Positions 1-5,962 of a stretch of 6,370 nt of DNA are shown here, in pieces. The first letter of the stretch is position 1; each line of letters starts with the position of its first letter. Source of the stretch: Spirochaetia bacterium (GTDB lineage Bacteria; Spirochaetota; Spirochaetia; Treponematales; Breznakiellaceae). The position numbers and the translations under genes were made by a program. The DNA lies in the NCBI GenBank assembly GCA_026002305.1, contig BOBI01000104.1, positions 1 to 6,370 on the forward strand, written 5' to 3'. The notes below the pieces were generated by a model. That model was not told the origin of the DNA, did not search any database, and was given only the letters and a program-made list of their open reading frames with translations.

Positions 1-41
1 ATTTCGATCATACAGTTTGTTTCGTCCATTACAACCAATCC
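1..41 (+). repeat. Left arm of a 41-bp perfect inverted repeat; likely chimeric junction
   Basis: Bases 1-41 are the exact reverse complement of bases 285-325, which lie inside the hydB coding region. Identity stops at base 42, exactly where recognisable HydB sequence (SPGTKTFALTGK) begins. The sense reading of 1-41 is therefore antisense hydB, not the expected preceding part of NuoF. Next to the join, GCCCG at 43-47 is the reverse complement of CGGGC at 280-284, a 5-base microhomology offset by one extra base. This looks like a template-switch or assembly fold-back rather than biology. Confidence 0.5.
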
Positions 42-818
42 AGCCCGGGTACAAAGACTTTTGCACTTACAGGCAAAATCGTCAACACCGGCCTTATCGA
101 AGTTCCAATGGGTATGAAGCTCCGCGAAATTATTTATGACATTGGCGGCGGTATTCTTGGCGGCAAAAAGTTCAAAGCCGTGCAGATCGGCGGGCCCTCA
201 GGCGGCTGTTTAACAGAAGCAGACTTGGATATGGGGCTTGACTTTGATTCGGTGCCAAAAGCCGGCGCTATTATCGGTTCGGGCGGATTGGTTGTAATGG
301 ACGAAACAAACTGTATGATCGAAATTGCCCGCTTCTTTATGAAGTTTACGCAAAAAGAATCATGCGGAAAGTGCGTACCGTGCCGCGAAGGTACCATGCG
401 TATGTTGGAAATCCTGGAGAACATCGTTGCAGGAAAAGGCAAAAAAGGCGACATAGAGACTCTTGAAGAATTGTGCGAGACCATTTCTAAGGCGGCCCTC
501 TGCGGTCTTGGTAAAACTGCTCCTAATCCGGTTGCGAGTACCTTAAAACGCTTCCGCAAAGATTACGAAGCCCACATTATCGATCACAAGTGTCCGGCAG
601 GTGAATGTCAAGGCATGAAAAAATTCACCATTGCTTCTAAAGACTGTACCGGGTGCGGCGCTTGTTCGAAAGTATGCCCTGTTGGCGCAATCTCTCAGCA
701 AGACGATATTTTGGAAGGCAAGAAAAAGGCCTACTATGTTATTGATAACGAAAAATGTATCAAATGTAGCTCTTGTATTGAAAAATGCAAGTTCGATGCA
801 GTAAAAGTGGAGGACTAA
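3..818 (+). CDS. hydB: HydB/HndC-type (NuoF-like) subunit of [FeFe] hydrogenase, 3' part only
   Basis: This is the C-terminal part of the flavin and iron-sulfur subunit that carries electrons between NAD(P)H and the other subunits of a soluble multimeric [FeFe] hydrogenase. The frame is open to the left edge, so the true start is outside; the ATG at 108 lies inside a conserved stretch (NTGLIEVPMG) and is not the start. Counting from that Met, the NuoF-type [4Fe-4S] site is C86, C89, C92 and C132 (ESCGKCVPCREGT, then LCGLG). A CPAGEC pair follows (C162, C167). Two ferredoxin-type [4Fe-4S] motifs close the protein (C180/183/186/190 and C217/220/223/227). This C-terminal extension separates HydB/HndC from NuoF of complex I. 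The N-terminal FMN/NAD part is missing. Residues encoded by bases 3-41 do not look like NuoF and match the antisense of bases 285-325, so homology really starts at 42. hydA follows after 3 bases. The family is clear; HydB versus HndC naming is a matter of subtype. Confidence 0.5.
   Translation, partial: FDHTVCFVHYNQSSPGTKTFALTGKIVNTGLIEVPMGMKLREIIYDIGGGILGGKKFKAVQIGGPSGGCLTEADLDMGLDFDSVPKAGAIIGSGGLVVMDETNCMIEIARFFMKFTQKESCGKCVPCREGTMRMLEILENIVAGKGKKGDIETLEELCETISKAALCGLGKTAPNPVASTLKRFRKDYEAHIIDHKCPAGECQGMKKFTIASKDCTGCGACSKVCPVGAISQQDDILEGKKKAYYVIDNEKCIKCSSCIEKCKFDAVKVED
285..325 (+). repeat. Right arm of the 41-bp inverted repeat (native copy inside hydB)
   Basis: This is the reverse complement of bases 1-41 with no mismatch. 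In the hydB frame it encodes part of the conserved GLVVMDETNCMIEIA stretch just ahead of the CxxCxxC motif. That makes this the native copy and bases 1-41 the displaced one. The two arms are separated by 243 bases. Confidence 0.5.
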
Positions 819-821
819 GAG

Positions 822-2570
822 ATGGCAGATTTTATAACTATCGACGGTATTAACGTCGAATTTGAAAAAGGCTTAAACGTGCTTGAGCACGCAAAGAAAG
901 CAGGAATCGAAATCCCTGCTTTCTGCTACAGCCCTGAACTTTCAATTTACGGCGCTTGCCGTATGTGTCTTGTAGAGACAGTTGACCAAAAAAGCGGCAG
1001 ATCATCACTTGATTCCGCTTGTTCACAGCTTCCTAAGGCAGGTCAGGTATTTCTTACCAACACTGCAAAATTGCGCAAATACCGCAAAAATATCCTTGAG
1101 TTACTGTTGGCGAACCACTGCCGTGATTGTACCACCTGCGATCAAAGCCAGCGCTGCTCACTGCAAAAATTTGCGGACCGCTACGGTATCACGGGCGTTC
1201 GCTACCCGCAGCACTCACCGGTACCGCAACTTGATACTTCAAGTTTCTGCATAACAAAAGACACATCAAAGTGTATTCTGTGCGGAAAATGTATCCGTAT
1301 GTGTAACGAAATTCAGAAAGTGGGCGCAATTGACTTTGCACACCGCGGCGCTGAAATGGTAGTTTCTACAGTTGGCGAAAAACCAATCAATGATTCAGTC
1401 TGCGTTGGCTGCGGTCAGTGTGCGGCGATCTGCCCAACAGGCGCGATCACCGTAAAGAACAACACCGAAAATGTTTGGAAGTTTATTGACGACAAAAACA
1501 TAAAGGTAAGTATTCAGATTGCTCCCGCTGTCCGGCTTGGTGTTGGTAATGCTTTTGGAATTCCCGCAAGCGAAAACACATTCGGTAAAATCGTTGCGGC
1601 GCTTCGCCTGATTGGTTTTGATGAAGTTTACGACACAAACGCGGCGGCCGACATGACAATTATTCAGGAAGCTACAGAGTTGCTTGCGCGTTTAAAAACA
1701 AAACCGACATGGCCGTTGTTTACATCATGCTGCCCGGCTTGGGTACGTTATGTTGAAAAGCATCATCCCGAAGTTATGCCCCATGTTTCAACTACAAAGT
1801 CGCCAATGCAATTATATGCCGGAACTTACAAGAAAGAAGGCGTAAAAGGCTTTGTTCGCGGTGCTGCGATGCCTTGCGTTGCTAAAAAAATGGAAGGCGC
1901 GCGCAGTGAGTTTAGTAGCAGTGAAGGACAGGACATAGCGTTTGTACTTAGCAGCCAGGAAATTATCCGCATGATAAAGGAAGCCGGTATTGATTATGTA
2001 AACTTAAAACCGGCGCTTATCGAAGAAAAATGGCGCGAGACAACAGGCGCGGCCGTTATATTCGGTGTTTCAGGCGGCGTTATGGAAGCGGCCCTGCGCT
2101 ATGCGGCAGGTGCGCTAGACCCGAAAAATGCAGAGGCGCTTTACAAAGCAATTGAGGAATCGGGCGTTCGCGGAATTCCGCACCCCGATGCAAAAGCAGG
2201 AGCTTTGGTAGACGGAATAAAGACATTTAAAGTTACCGTTGCCGGTATCGAATTAAGCATTGCCGTAGTCAGCGGTCTTGCAAATGCCGACGCCATTATC
2301 AAACGCATAGAAGGCGGCGAGCACTTTGACTTTGTTGAAGTTATGGCTTGCCCTGGCGGTTGCATTGGCGGCGCGGGTCAACCTCAAGCGGACTGGGATA
2401 TAAAGTCCGAGCGCGCAAGAGGCCTATACCTTGCAGACAAAGAATACCAATTAAACAGCGTAGAGAAATCGCCTGTAATGAAGCAATGGCAGGACCTTAT
2501 GGGCGGCGAGAAAGCCGAGCACGAGCACTGGCACATTCATTATGAAGGACACGGACATCACGGACACTAA
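822..2570 (+). CDS. hydA: [FeFe] hydrogenase catalytic subunit, HydA/HndD type
   Basis: This 582-residue protein reversibly reduces protons to H2 at an H-cluster, as the catalytic subunit of a cytoplasmic NAD(P)-linked hydrogenase. Order of domains: N-terminal [2Fe-2S] ferredoxin fold (C35, C46, C49, C67); His-ligated [4Fe-4S] (H99, C103, C106, C112); two ferredoxin [4Fe-4S] clusters (C151/154/157/161 and C194/197/200/204); H-cluster domain with L1 TSCCPAW (301-307), L2 MPCVAKKME (350-358) and L3 CPGGC (510-514) followed by IGGAGQP. Ligands are C304, C352, C510 and C514. C303 is the proton-relay cysteine, and E283, E286, R290 and S323 match by spacing the CpI relay residues E279, E282, R286 and S319. 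All this predicts an active enzyme rather than a sensory hydrogenase. The protein ends in a histidine-rich tail and lacks the extra C-terminal [2Fe-2S] domain of the longer Thermotoga-type HydA, so it is closer to HndD in layout. GGAGG at 809-813 precedes the ATG by 8 bases. The gene lies 3 bases after hydB and is followed by a terminator. Confidence 0.5.
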   Translation: MADFITIDGINVEFEKGLNVLEHAKKAGIEIPAFCYSPELSIYGACRMCLVETVDQKSGRSSLDSACSQLPKAGQVFLTNTAKLRKYRKNILELLLANHCRDCTTCDQSQRCSLQKFADRYGITGVRYPQHSPVPQLDTSSFCITKDTSKCILCGKCIRMCNEIQKVGAIDFAHRGAEMVVSTVGEKPINDSVCVGCGQCAAICPTGAITVKNNTENVWKFIDDKNIKVSIQIAPAVRLGVGNAFGIPASENTFGKIVAALRLIGFDEVYDTNAAADMTIIQEATELLARLKTKPTWPLFTSCCPAWVRYVEKHHPEVMPHVSTTKSPMQLYAGTYKKEGVKGFVRGAAMPCVAKKMEGARSEFSSSEGQDIAFVLSSQEIIRMIKEAGIDYVNLKPALIEEKWRETTGAAVIFGVSGGVMEAALRYAAGALDPKNAEALYKAIEESGVRGIPHPDAKAGALVDGIKTFKVTVAGIELSIAVVSGLANADAIIKRIEGGEHFDFVEVMACPGGCIGGAGQPQADWDIKSERARGLYLADKEYQLNSVEKSPVMKQWQDLMGGEKAEHEHWHIHYEGHGHHGH

Positions 2571-2591
2571 TAGTTGAGATTTTTGTTGATT

Positions 2592-2634
2592 ACACCCCGG
2601 GATGGCAATTCAAGCTGTTTCGGGGTGTTTTTTT
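2592..2634 (+). terminator. Intrinsic terminator of the hydrogenase operon
   Basis: ACACCCCG (2592-2599) pairs perfectly with CGGGGTGT (2621-2628). The stem can be extended by seven more pairs, several of them G-U (2600-2606 with 2614-2620), leaving a 7-base loop. A run of seven T (2628-2634) follows. It lies 21 bases after the hydA stop, so the hydrogenase operon ends here and trpE needs its own promoter. Confidence 0.5.
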
Positions 2635-2688
2635 GTTACCATGTACCTGTCAATATCACTTGTGATTCAAAATTTTCATTAAAACCAC

Positions 2689-2717
2689 TTGACAAAAATT
2701 TGATGTTACTATATAAA
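2689..2717 (+). promoter_or_regulatory. Sigma-70-type promoter of the trp operon
   Basis: TTGACA (2689-2694) is an exact -35 hexamer and TATAAA (2712-2717) is a 5-of-6 -10 hexamer, with the optimal 17-base spacer. An A/T-rich stretch including AAAATTTT (2669-2676) lies upstream where an UP element would sit. The predicted start of transcription is near 2725, giving a leader of about 57 bases before the trpE ATG at 2782. The site lies downstream of the hydrogenase terminator, as expected for an independent trp transcript. No transcript data are available, so the start point is inferred. Confidence 0.5.
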
Positions 2718-2729
2718 GAAACAACAAAT

Positions 2730-2747
2730 GTTTCTATTAATAGAAAC
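2730..2747. promoter_or_regulatory. Perfect 18-bp palindrome, candidate operator at the trp promoter
   Basis: GTTTCTATTAATAGAAAC reads the same on both strands over all 18 bases. It would lie at about +6 to +23 of the predicted trp transcript, a typical place for a repressor to block RNA polymerase. It does not contain the CTAG half-site core of the enteric TrpR operator, so I cannot name the regulator. As RNA it would form a 7-bp hairpin with a UUAA loop and no following U tract, so a terminator is unlikely. A 5'-end mRNA-stabilising hairpin is the main alternative. Confidence 0.5.
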
Positions 2748-2770
2748 GCCAGATTTTGATGACTTTTTTC

Positions 2771-2776
2771 AAGGGG
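2771..2776 (+). promoter_or_regulatory. Ribosome binding site deciding the trpE start
   Basis: AAGGGG lies 5 bases ahead of the ATG at 2782. The in-frame ATG at 2728 would add 18 residues, but it lies about 3 bases after the predicted transcription start, directly before the palindrome, and has no ribosome binding site. The 2782 start is therefore preferred. Confidence 0.5.
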
Positions 2777-2781
2777 TGTAT

Positions 2782-4260
2782 ATGTCCGTTCAGCAGATTT
2801 CGGCACAAGTCCCGGCGGAGATGAAGGCCATGGCGGGGGACTACCGGCGGATTCCGGTTTCCAAATCACTCGGTATGAACGCCCTTACGCGGACGCCGGT
2901 GGATGTTTTCAGAGCCCTCAAAAAAATCAGCCGCCAGTGCTTCATTCTGGAAAGCCTTGAGGATAGCCAGATTTGGGGCCGCTACACCTTTCTGGGCTAC
3001 GATCCCCAACTTACCATAACCTGCGCCAACGGCGCTTTGAGCATCAAAAACGGGACCGACGTCCGCCTTACCGTGAAAGATCCCGGCACGTACATTAAGC
3101 AAATTATCGAAGAAAACAGGGGGCCTGCTCTGAGCGGGCTTCCACCCTTTACAGGGGGCCTGGTGGGCTACTTTTCCTACGACTACATCAAGTACAGCGA
3201 GCCATCCCTCAACCTTAATGCGGCGGACGAGGAAAATTTTAAGGATGTGGATCTGATGCTTTTTGACAAGCTCATGGTTTTGGACCGGCTTGAAGAAAAG
3301 ATCATACTGATTGTCAACATCAAAACCGATGCACTGGAAGAAAACTACCACCGCGCAATCGGGGAACTGGACGCCATGTCCCGCATCGCCGAATCCGGCG
3401 CGGGCGCGGAGATGAAACCCTTAAAAATACTTTCACCCTTCCGCGCCCTCTTTAATGAACGGCAATACTGCGATATGGTGCAGAAGGCAAAGGAGCATAT
3501 CCGGGAAGGGGACATTTTCCAGGTGGTGCTGTCCAACCGGCTGGAAGCGGACGTTGAGGGGAGCCTTTTTGACACCTACCGGCGGCTGCGGGAGATCAAC
3601 CCATCGCCGTATATGTTTTATTTTTCCAGCGACGATATCGAGATTGCCGGGGCCTCTCCTGAAACATTGGTAAAACTACAGGACGGCAAACTTTTTACCT
3701 TTCCCCTTGCGGGCACCCGTAAGCGGGGCAAGACGCCGGAGGAAGACGCTGCACTGGAAAGGGAACTTCTTGCGGACCCCAAGGAGCTTGCGGAACACAA
3801 TATGCTGGTTGACCTGGGGCGGAACGACATCGGCAAGATCAGCAAATTCGGCTCGGTGGGTGTGGAGAAGTATTTGTCCGTCGAGCGGTTCAGCCATGTG
3901 ATGCACATCGGTTCCACCGTAAAGGGCAGCATTACTGAAGGGAAGACTGCGCTGGATGCCATCGACGCGGTGCTCCCCGCGGGAACCCTTTCCGGCGCGC
4001 CGAAAATCCGCGCCTGCGAGATCATCAACAAACTGGAAAACAACAAGCGGGGAATCTACGGCGGGGCCATCGGCTACATCAGTTTTTCCGGCAACATGGA
4101 CACCTGCATCGCCATCAGGATCGCCTTCAAAAAAAACGGCAAGGTCTTTGTCCGCTCCGGCGCGGGCATCGTTGCCGACAGCGTTCCCGAGAACGAATAC
4201 CAGGAATGTATCAACAAGATGGGTGCGGTGATCAGCGCCCTTAAAGGCGGCGAACAATGA
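2782..4260 (+). CDS. trpE: Anthranilate synthase component I
   Basis: TrpE (492 residues, usual for the family) converts chorismate to anthranilate using ammonia supplied by TrpG, the committed step of tryptophan synthesis. The N-terminal domain (about 20-190) has the LES signature (57-59) in ILESLED, then WGRYTFLGYDP (66-75). The C-terminal chorismate-binding domain (about 220-488) shows NPSPYMFY (273-280), AGTRKRG (310-316), HNMLVDLGRNDIG (339-351), VMHI (373-376), GTLSGAPKIRA (401-411) and GAGIVADSVPENEYQE (460-475). GTLSGAPK favours TrpE over PabB. The LES serine and the NPSPYM loop form the tryptophan pocket in known TrpE proteins, so the enzyme is probably feedback-inhibited. The 2782 start has a good ribosome binding site. 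The stop overlaps the trpG start (ATGA), implying translational coupling. Codon use is richer in CGG and GGG than in the hydrogenase genes. Confidence 0.5.
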   Translation: MSVQQISAQVPAEMKAMAGDYRRIPVSKSLGMNALTRTPVDVFRALKKISRQCFILESLEDSQIWGRYTFLGYDPQLTITCANGALSIKNGTDVRLTVKDPGTYIKQIIEENRGPALSGLPPFTGGLVGYFSYDYIKYSEPSLNLNAADEENFKDVDLMLFDKLMVLDRLEEKIILIVNIKTDALEENYHRAIGELDAMSRIAESGAGAEMKPLKILSPFRALFNERQYCDMVQKAKEHIREGDIFQVVLSNRLEADVEGSLFDTYRRLREINPSPYMFYFSSDDIEIAGASPETLVKLQDGKLFTFPLAGTRKRGKTPEEDAALERELLADPKELAEHNMLVDLGRNDIGKISKFGSVGVEKYLSVERFSHVMHIGSTVKGSITEGKTALDAIDAVLPAGTLSGAPKIRACEIINKLENNKRGIYGGAIGYISFSGNMDTCIAIRIAFKKNGKVFVRSGAGIVADSVPENEYQECINKMGAVISALKGGEQ

Positions 4261-4826
4261 CTCTGCTTATCGACAACTACGACAGCTTTTCGTACAACCT
4301 CTACCAGCTTATCGGTTCAATAAACCCCGGTATCAAGGTGGTCCGCAACAACGAAACCACCTTGGCGGACATTGCGGTTATGCGACCCAGCCATATCGTG
4401 ATTTCACCGGGGCCGGGGCGGCCGTCAGATGCGGGAATCTGCGAAGACGTGATCGCCACCTTTGCCGGAAAGATACCGGTTCTGGGCGTGTGCCTGGGGC
4501 ATCAGGGGATCTGCGAAGTCTTAGGCGCGACCGTGGGCTACGCAAAAACACTGATGCACGGTAAGGCATCGGAGATTACCCTGGACAACAACTGCGCCAT
4601 TTTCAGAGGCCTCCCCGCAAAGATTCAGGGTGCGCGTTATCATTCATTGACGGTGGTCGCGGACACCATCCCCGAAACGCTCGCGATTACCGCGCGCACG
4701 GCGAACGGTGAGGTGATGGCGGTACAACATCGGGATTATGCGCTTTACGGCGTGCAGTTTCATCCTGAATCAATTTTAACCCCTGACGGGAAAAGGATAA
4801 TCAGTAATTTTTTAGAGATGGTATGA
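4257..4826 (+). CDS. trpG: Anthranilate synthase component II, glutamine amidotransferase
   Basis: TrpG (189 residues, full length for a stand-alone subunit) hydrolyses glutamine and channels ammonia to TrpE. It is a class I amidotransferase: DNYDSFSYN (6-14) at the N terminus, SPGPGRP (50-56) for the oxyanion region, the nucleophile C79 in GVCLGHQ (77-83), MHGKASEI (100-107), and H169 and E171 of the triad in GVQFHPES (165-172). The ATG overlaps the trpE stop by 4 bases, which suits the equal subunit ratio of the complex. Some bacteria share this subunit with PabB for folate synthesis; with trpE next to it, tryptophan is the main role. It is not fused to TrpD, unlike the enteric arrangement. 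Confidence 0.5.
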   Translation: MTLLIDNYDSFSYNLYQLIGSINPGIKVVRNNETTLADIAVMRPSHIVISPGPGRPSDAGICEDVIATFAGKIPVLGVCLGHQGICEVLGATVGYAKTLMHGKASEITLDNNCAIFRGLPAKIQGARYHSLTVVADTIPETLAITARTANGEVMAVQHRDYALYGVQFHPESILTPDGKRIISNFLEMV

Positions 4827-4840
4827 TAAGGAATAAAGAA

Positions 4841-4910
4841 TTTTAACCACGGACCACACAGACAAAAGAATTAAATTTCAAAATGAATGTCCGTGAGGTC
4901 TGTGGTAAAA
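4841..4910. repeat. Imperfect palindromic repeat (REP/MITE-like) between trpG and trpD
   Basis: The left arm (4841-4863, TTTTAACCACGGACC then ACACAGAC) and right arm (4889-4910) are near-perfect reverse complements over about 22 bases, with one bulged A, one G-U pair and two mismatches. The A/T-rich loop is about 25 bases. Each arm also contains related CCAC/GGAC and GTCC/GTGG words, as in the CCACGGAC-type dispersed repeats found in many copies in some bacterial genomes. It lies in the only sizeable gap of the trp operon. It lacks a downstream T run, so it is not a clear terminator; RNA stabilisation or uncoupling of trpD from trpG is possible. Confidence 0.5.
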
Positions 4911-4937
4911 TATTTACCTTTTCAATTTATTTGAGAT

Positions 4938-4943
4938 AGGAGG
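4938..4943 (+). promoter_or_regulatory. Strong ribosome binding site of trpD
   Basis: AGGAGG is a full Shine-Dalgarno match 5 bases before the ATG at 4949. Unlike trpG, trpD is thus set up for independent initiation downstream of the palindromic repeat. I see no convincing -35/-10 pair in 4827-4937, so transcription most likely comes from the promoter before trpE. Confidence 0.5.
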
Positions 4944-4948
4944 ATGTA

Positions 4949-5959
4949 ATGATTAGAGAAGCGATTGTGAAGGCGGCAAACCGCGAGAACCTGAGTTACG
5001 AAATGGCCGAAGCGGTGATGGACGAAATCATGGGGGGCAAGGCCAGCGACATACAGATGGCGGCGTTTCTGACCGCCATGGCGGTAAAGGGTGAGACCAT
5101 CGACGAGATCACCGCATCGGCGGCGGGGATGCGGAAGCACTGCATCAGAATTCTTCACGACATGGATGTGCTTGAGATCGTCGGCACCGGCGGCGACCGG
5201 TCAAATTCGTTCAACATTTCTACCACATCGTCGCTGGTTATTTCCGCCGCCGGTATCCCCGTGGCAAAGCACGGTAACCGGGCGGCATCCAGCAAGTCAG
5301 GCGCGGCGGATGTGCTTGAAAGCCTCGGTGTGGACATCACCGTTTCCCCGGAACAGAGTCTGCACTTGCTTAAAACCATCGGCCTCTGTTTCCTTTTCGC
5401 GCAGAACTACCACATTTCGATGAAGTACGTGGCTCCGGTGCGGAAGGAGTTGGGCATCAGGACGATATTCAACATTCTGGGCCCGCTGGTAAATCCGGCG
5501 GGGGCGAATATGGAGCTTCTCGGCGTCTACGATGCGGAGCTTATCGAACCCATGGCAAAGGTACTTTCCAACCTTGGGGTGAAAAGCGCCATGGTGGTTT
5601 TCGGGCAGGACGGGCTGGACGAAATTTCCATGAGCGCCCCCACCAGTGTTTGTGAAGTGCGCAGCGGCGCGTTCAAGTCGTACACGATAGAGCCGGAGCA
5701 GTTCGGCCTTAAACGCTGCAAAAAAGAAGATCTGGTGGGCGGCACCCCGGCGGAGAACGCCCAAATTACCCGCGACATTCTTGCAGGCGTTAGCGGCCCC
5801 AAACGTGATGCTGTGCTGCTCAATTCCGCCGCCGCAATTTCCATCGCCCGCCCCGGTGTGGGTATCGCGGAGGGCCTTGCCATTGCCCGTGAGGTGATCG
5901 ACAGCGGCAAAGCATTGAAACAGCTTGAGCAGTTTATAAGTCTATCTACGGGGGCTTAG
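4949..5959 (+). CDS. trpD: Anthranilate phosphoribosyltransferase
   Basis: TrpD (336 residues, normal length) transfers the phosphoribosyl group of PRPP to anthranilate, the second step of the pathway. The N-terminal helical domain (about 1-70) is followed by the PRPP-binding loop [14 protein letters not shown] (79-92), [18 protein letters not shown] (107-124), the [24 protein letters not shown] region (148-171) for anthranilate binding, [12 protein letters not shown] (174-185) and the Mg-binding DGLDEIS (221-227, D224 and E225). All are typical. The GTGGD loop carries R84 where many homologues have G or K, a tolerated variant. The stop is followed 3 bases later by trpC. The protein contains no tryptophan. 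Thymidine or pyrimidine phosphorylases share the fold, but the motifs and neighbours fix the call. Confidence 0.5.
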   Translation: MIREAIVKAANRENLSYEMAEAVMDEIMGGKASDIQMAAFLTAMAVKGETIDEITASAAGMRKHCIRILHDMDVLEIVGTGGDRSNSFNISTTSSLVISAAGIPVAKHGNRAASSKSGAADVLESLGVDITVSPEQSLHLLKTIGLCFLFAQNYHISMKYVAPVRKELGIRTIFNILGPLVNPAGANMELLGVYDAELIEPMAKVLSNLGVKSAMVVFGQDGLDEISMSAPTSVCEVRSGAFKSYTIEPEQFGLKRCKKEDLVGGTPAENAQITRDILAGVSGPKRDAVLLNSAAAISIARPGVGIAEGLAIAREVIDSGKALKQLEQFISLSTGA

Positions 5960-5962
5960 TGC

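Noticed and set aside
134..559. Minus-strand reading frame opposite hydB
   Set aside because: It is antisense to the conserved hydB cysteine motifs and has no ribosome binding site or recognisable domain. It was useful only because its translation revealed the inverted copy at 1-41.
108..818. hydB starting at ATG 108 as a complete 236-residue protein
   Set aside because: Conserved NuoF sequence continues upstream in the same frame to base 42, and the FMN/NAD domain is missing, so the gene is cut by the window edge.
2655..2666. ATCACTTGTGAT dyad upstream of the trp promoter as an activator site
   Set aside because: The 12-bp dyad is short, matches no site I recognise (it is not the CRP or FNR arrangement), and can arise by chance in A/T-rich DNA.
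2574..2759. 61-residue plus-strand frame in the hydA-trpE gap
   Set aside because: It runs through the terminator and the promoter, lacks a ribosome binding site and shows no protein-like features.
2728..2781. Longer trpE start at ATG 2728 giving a 510-residue protein
   Set aside because: The ATG lies about 3 bases after the predicted transcription start, has no ribosome binding site, and the added 18 residues coincide with the palindrome. The 2782 ATG has AAGGGG at good spacing.
2725..2781. Tryptophan attenuator or leader peptide before trpE
   Set aside because: The leader has no short reading frame with tryptophan codons and no terminator-antiterminator pair; the only hairpin lacks a U tract.
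3676..4257. 193-residue minus-strand frame opposite trpE, and similar long antisense frames opposite trpD
   Set aside because: They are mirror frames of GC-rich coding sequence with no recognisable domain or start signals.
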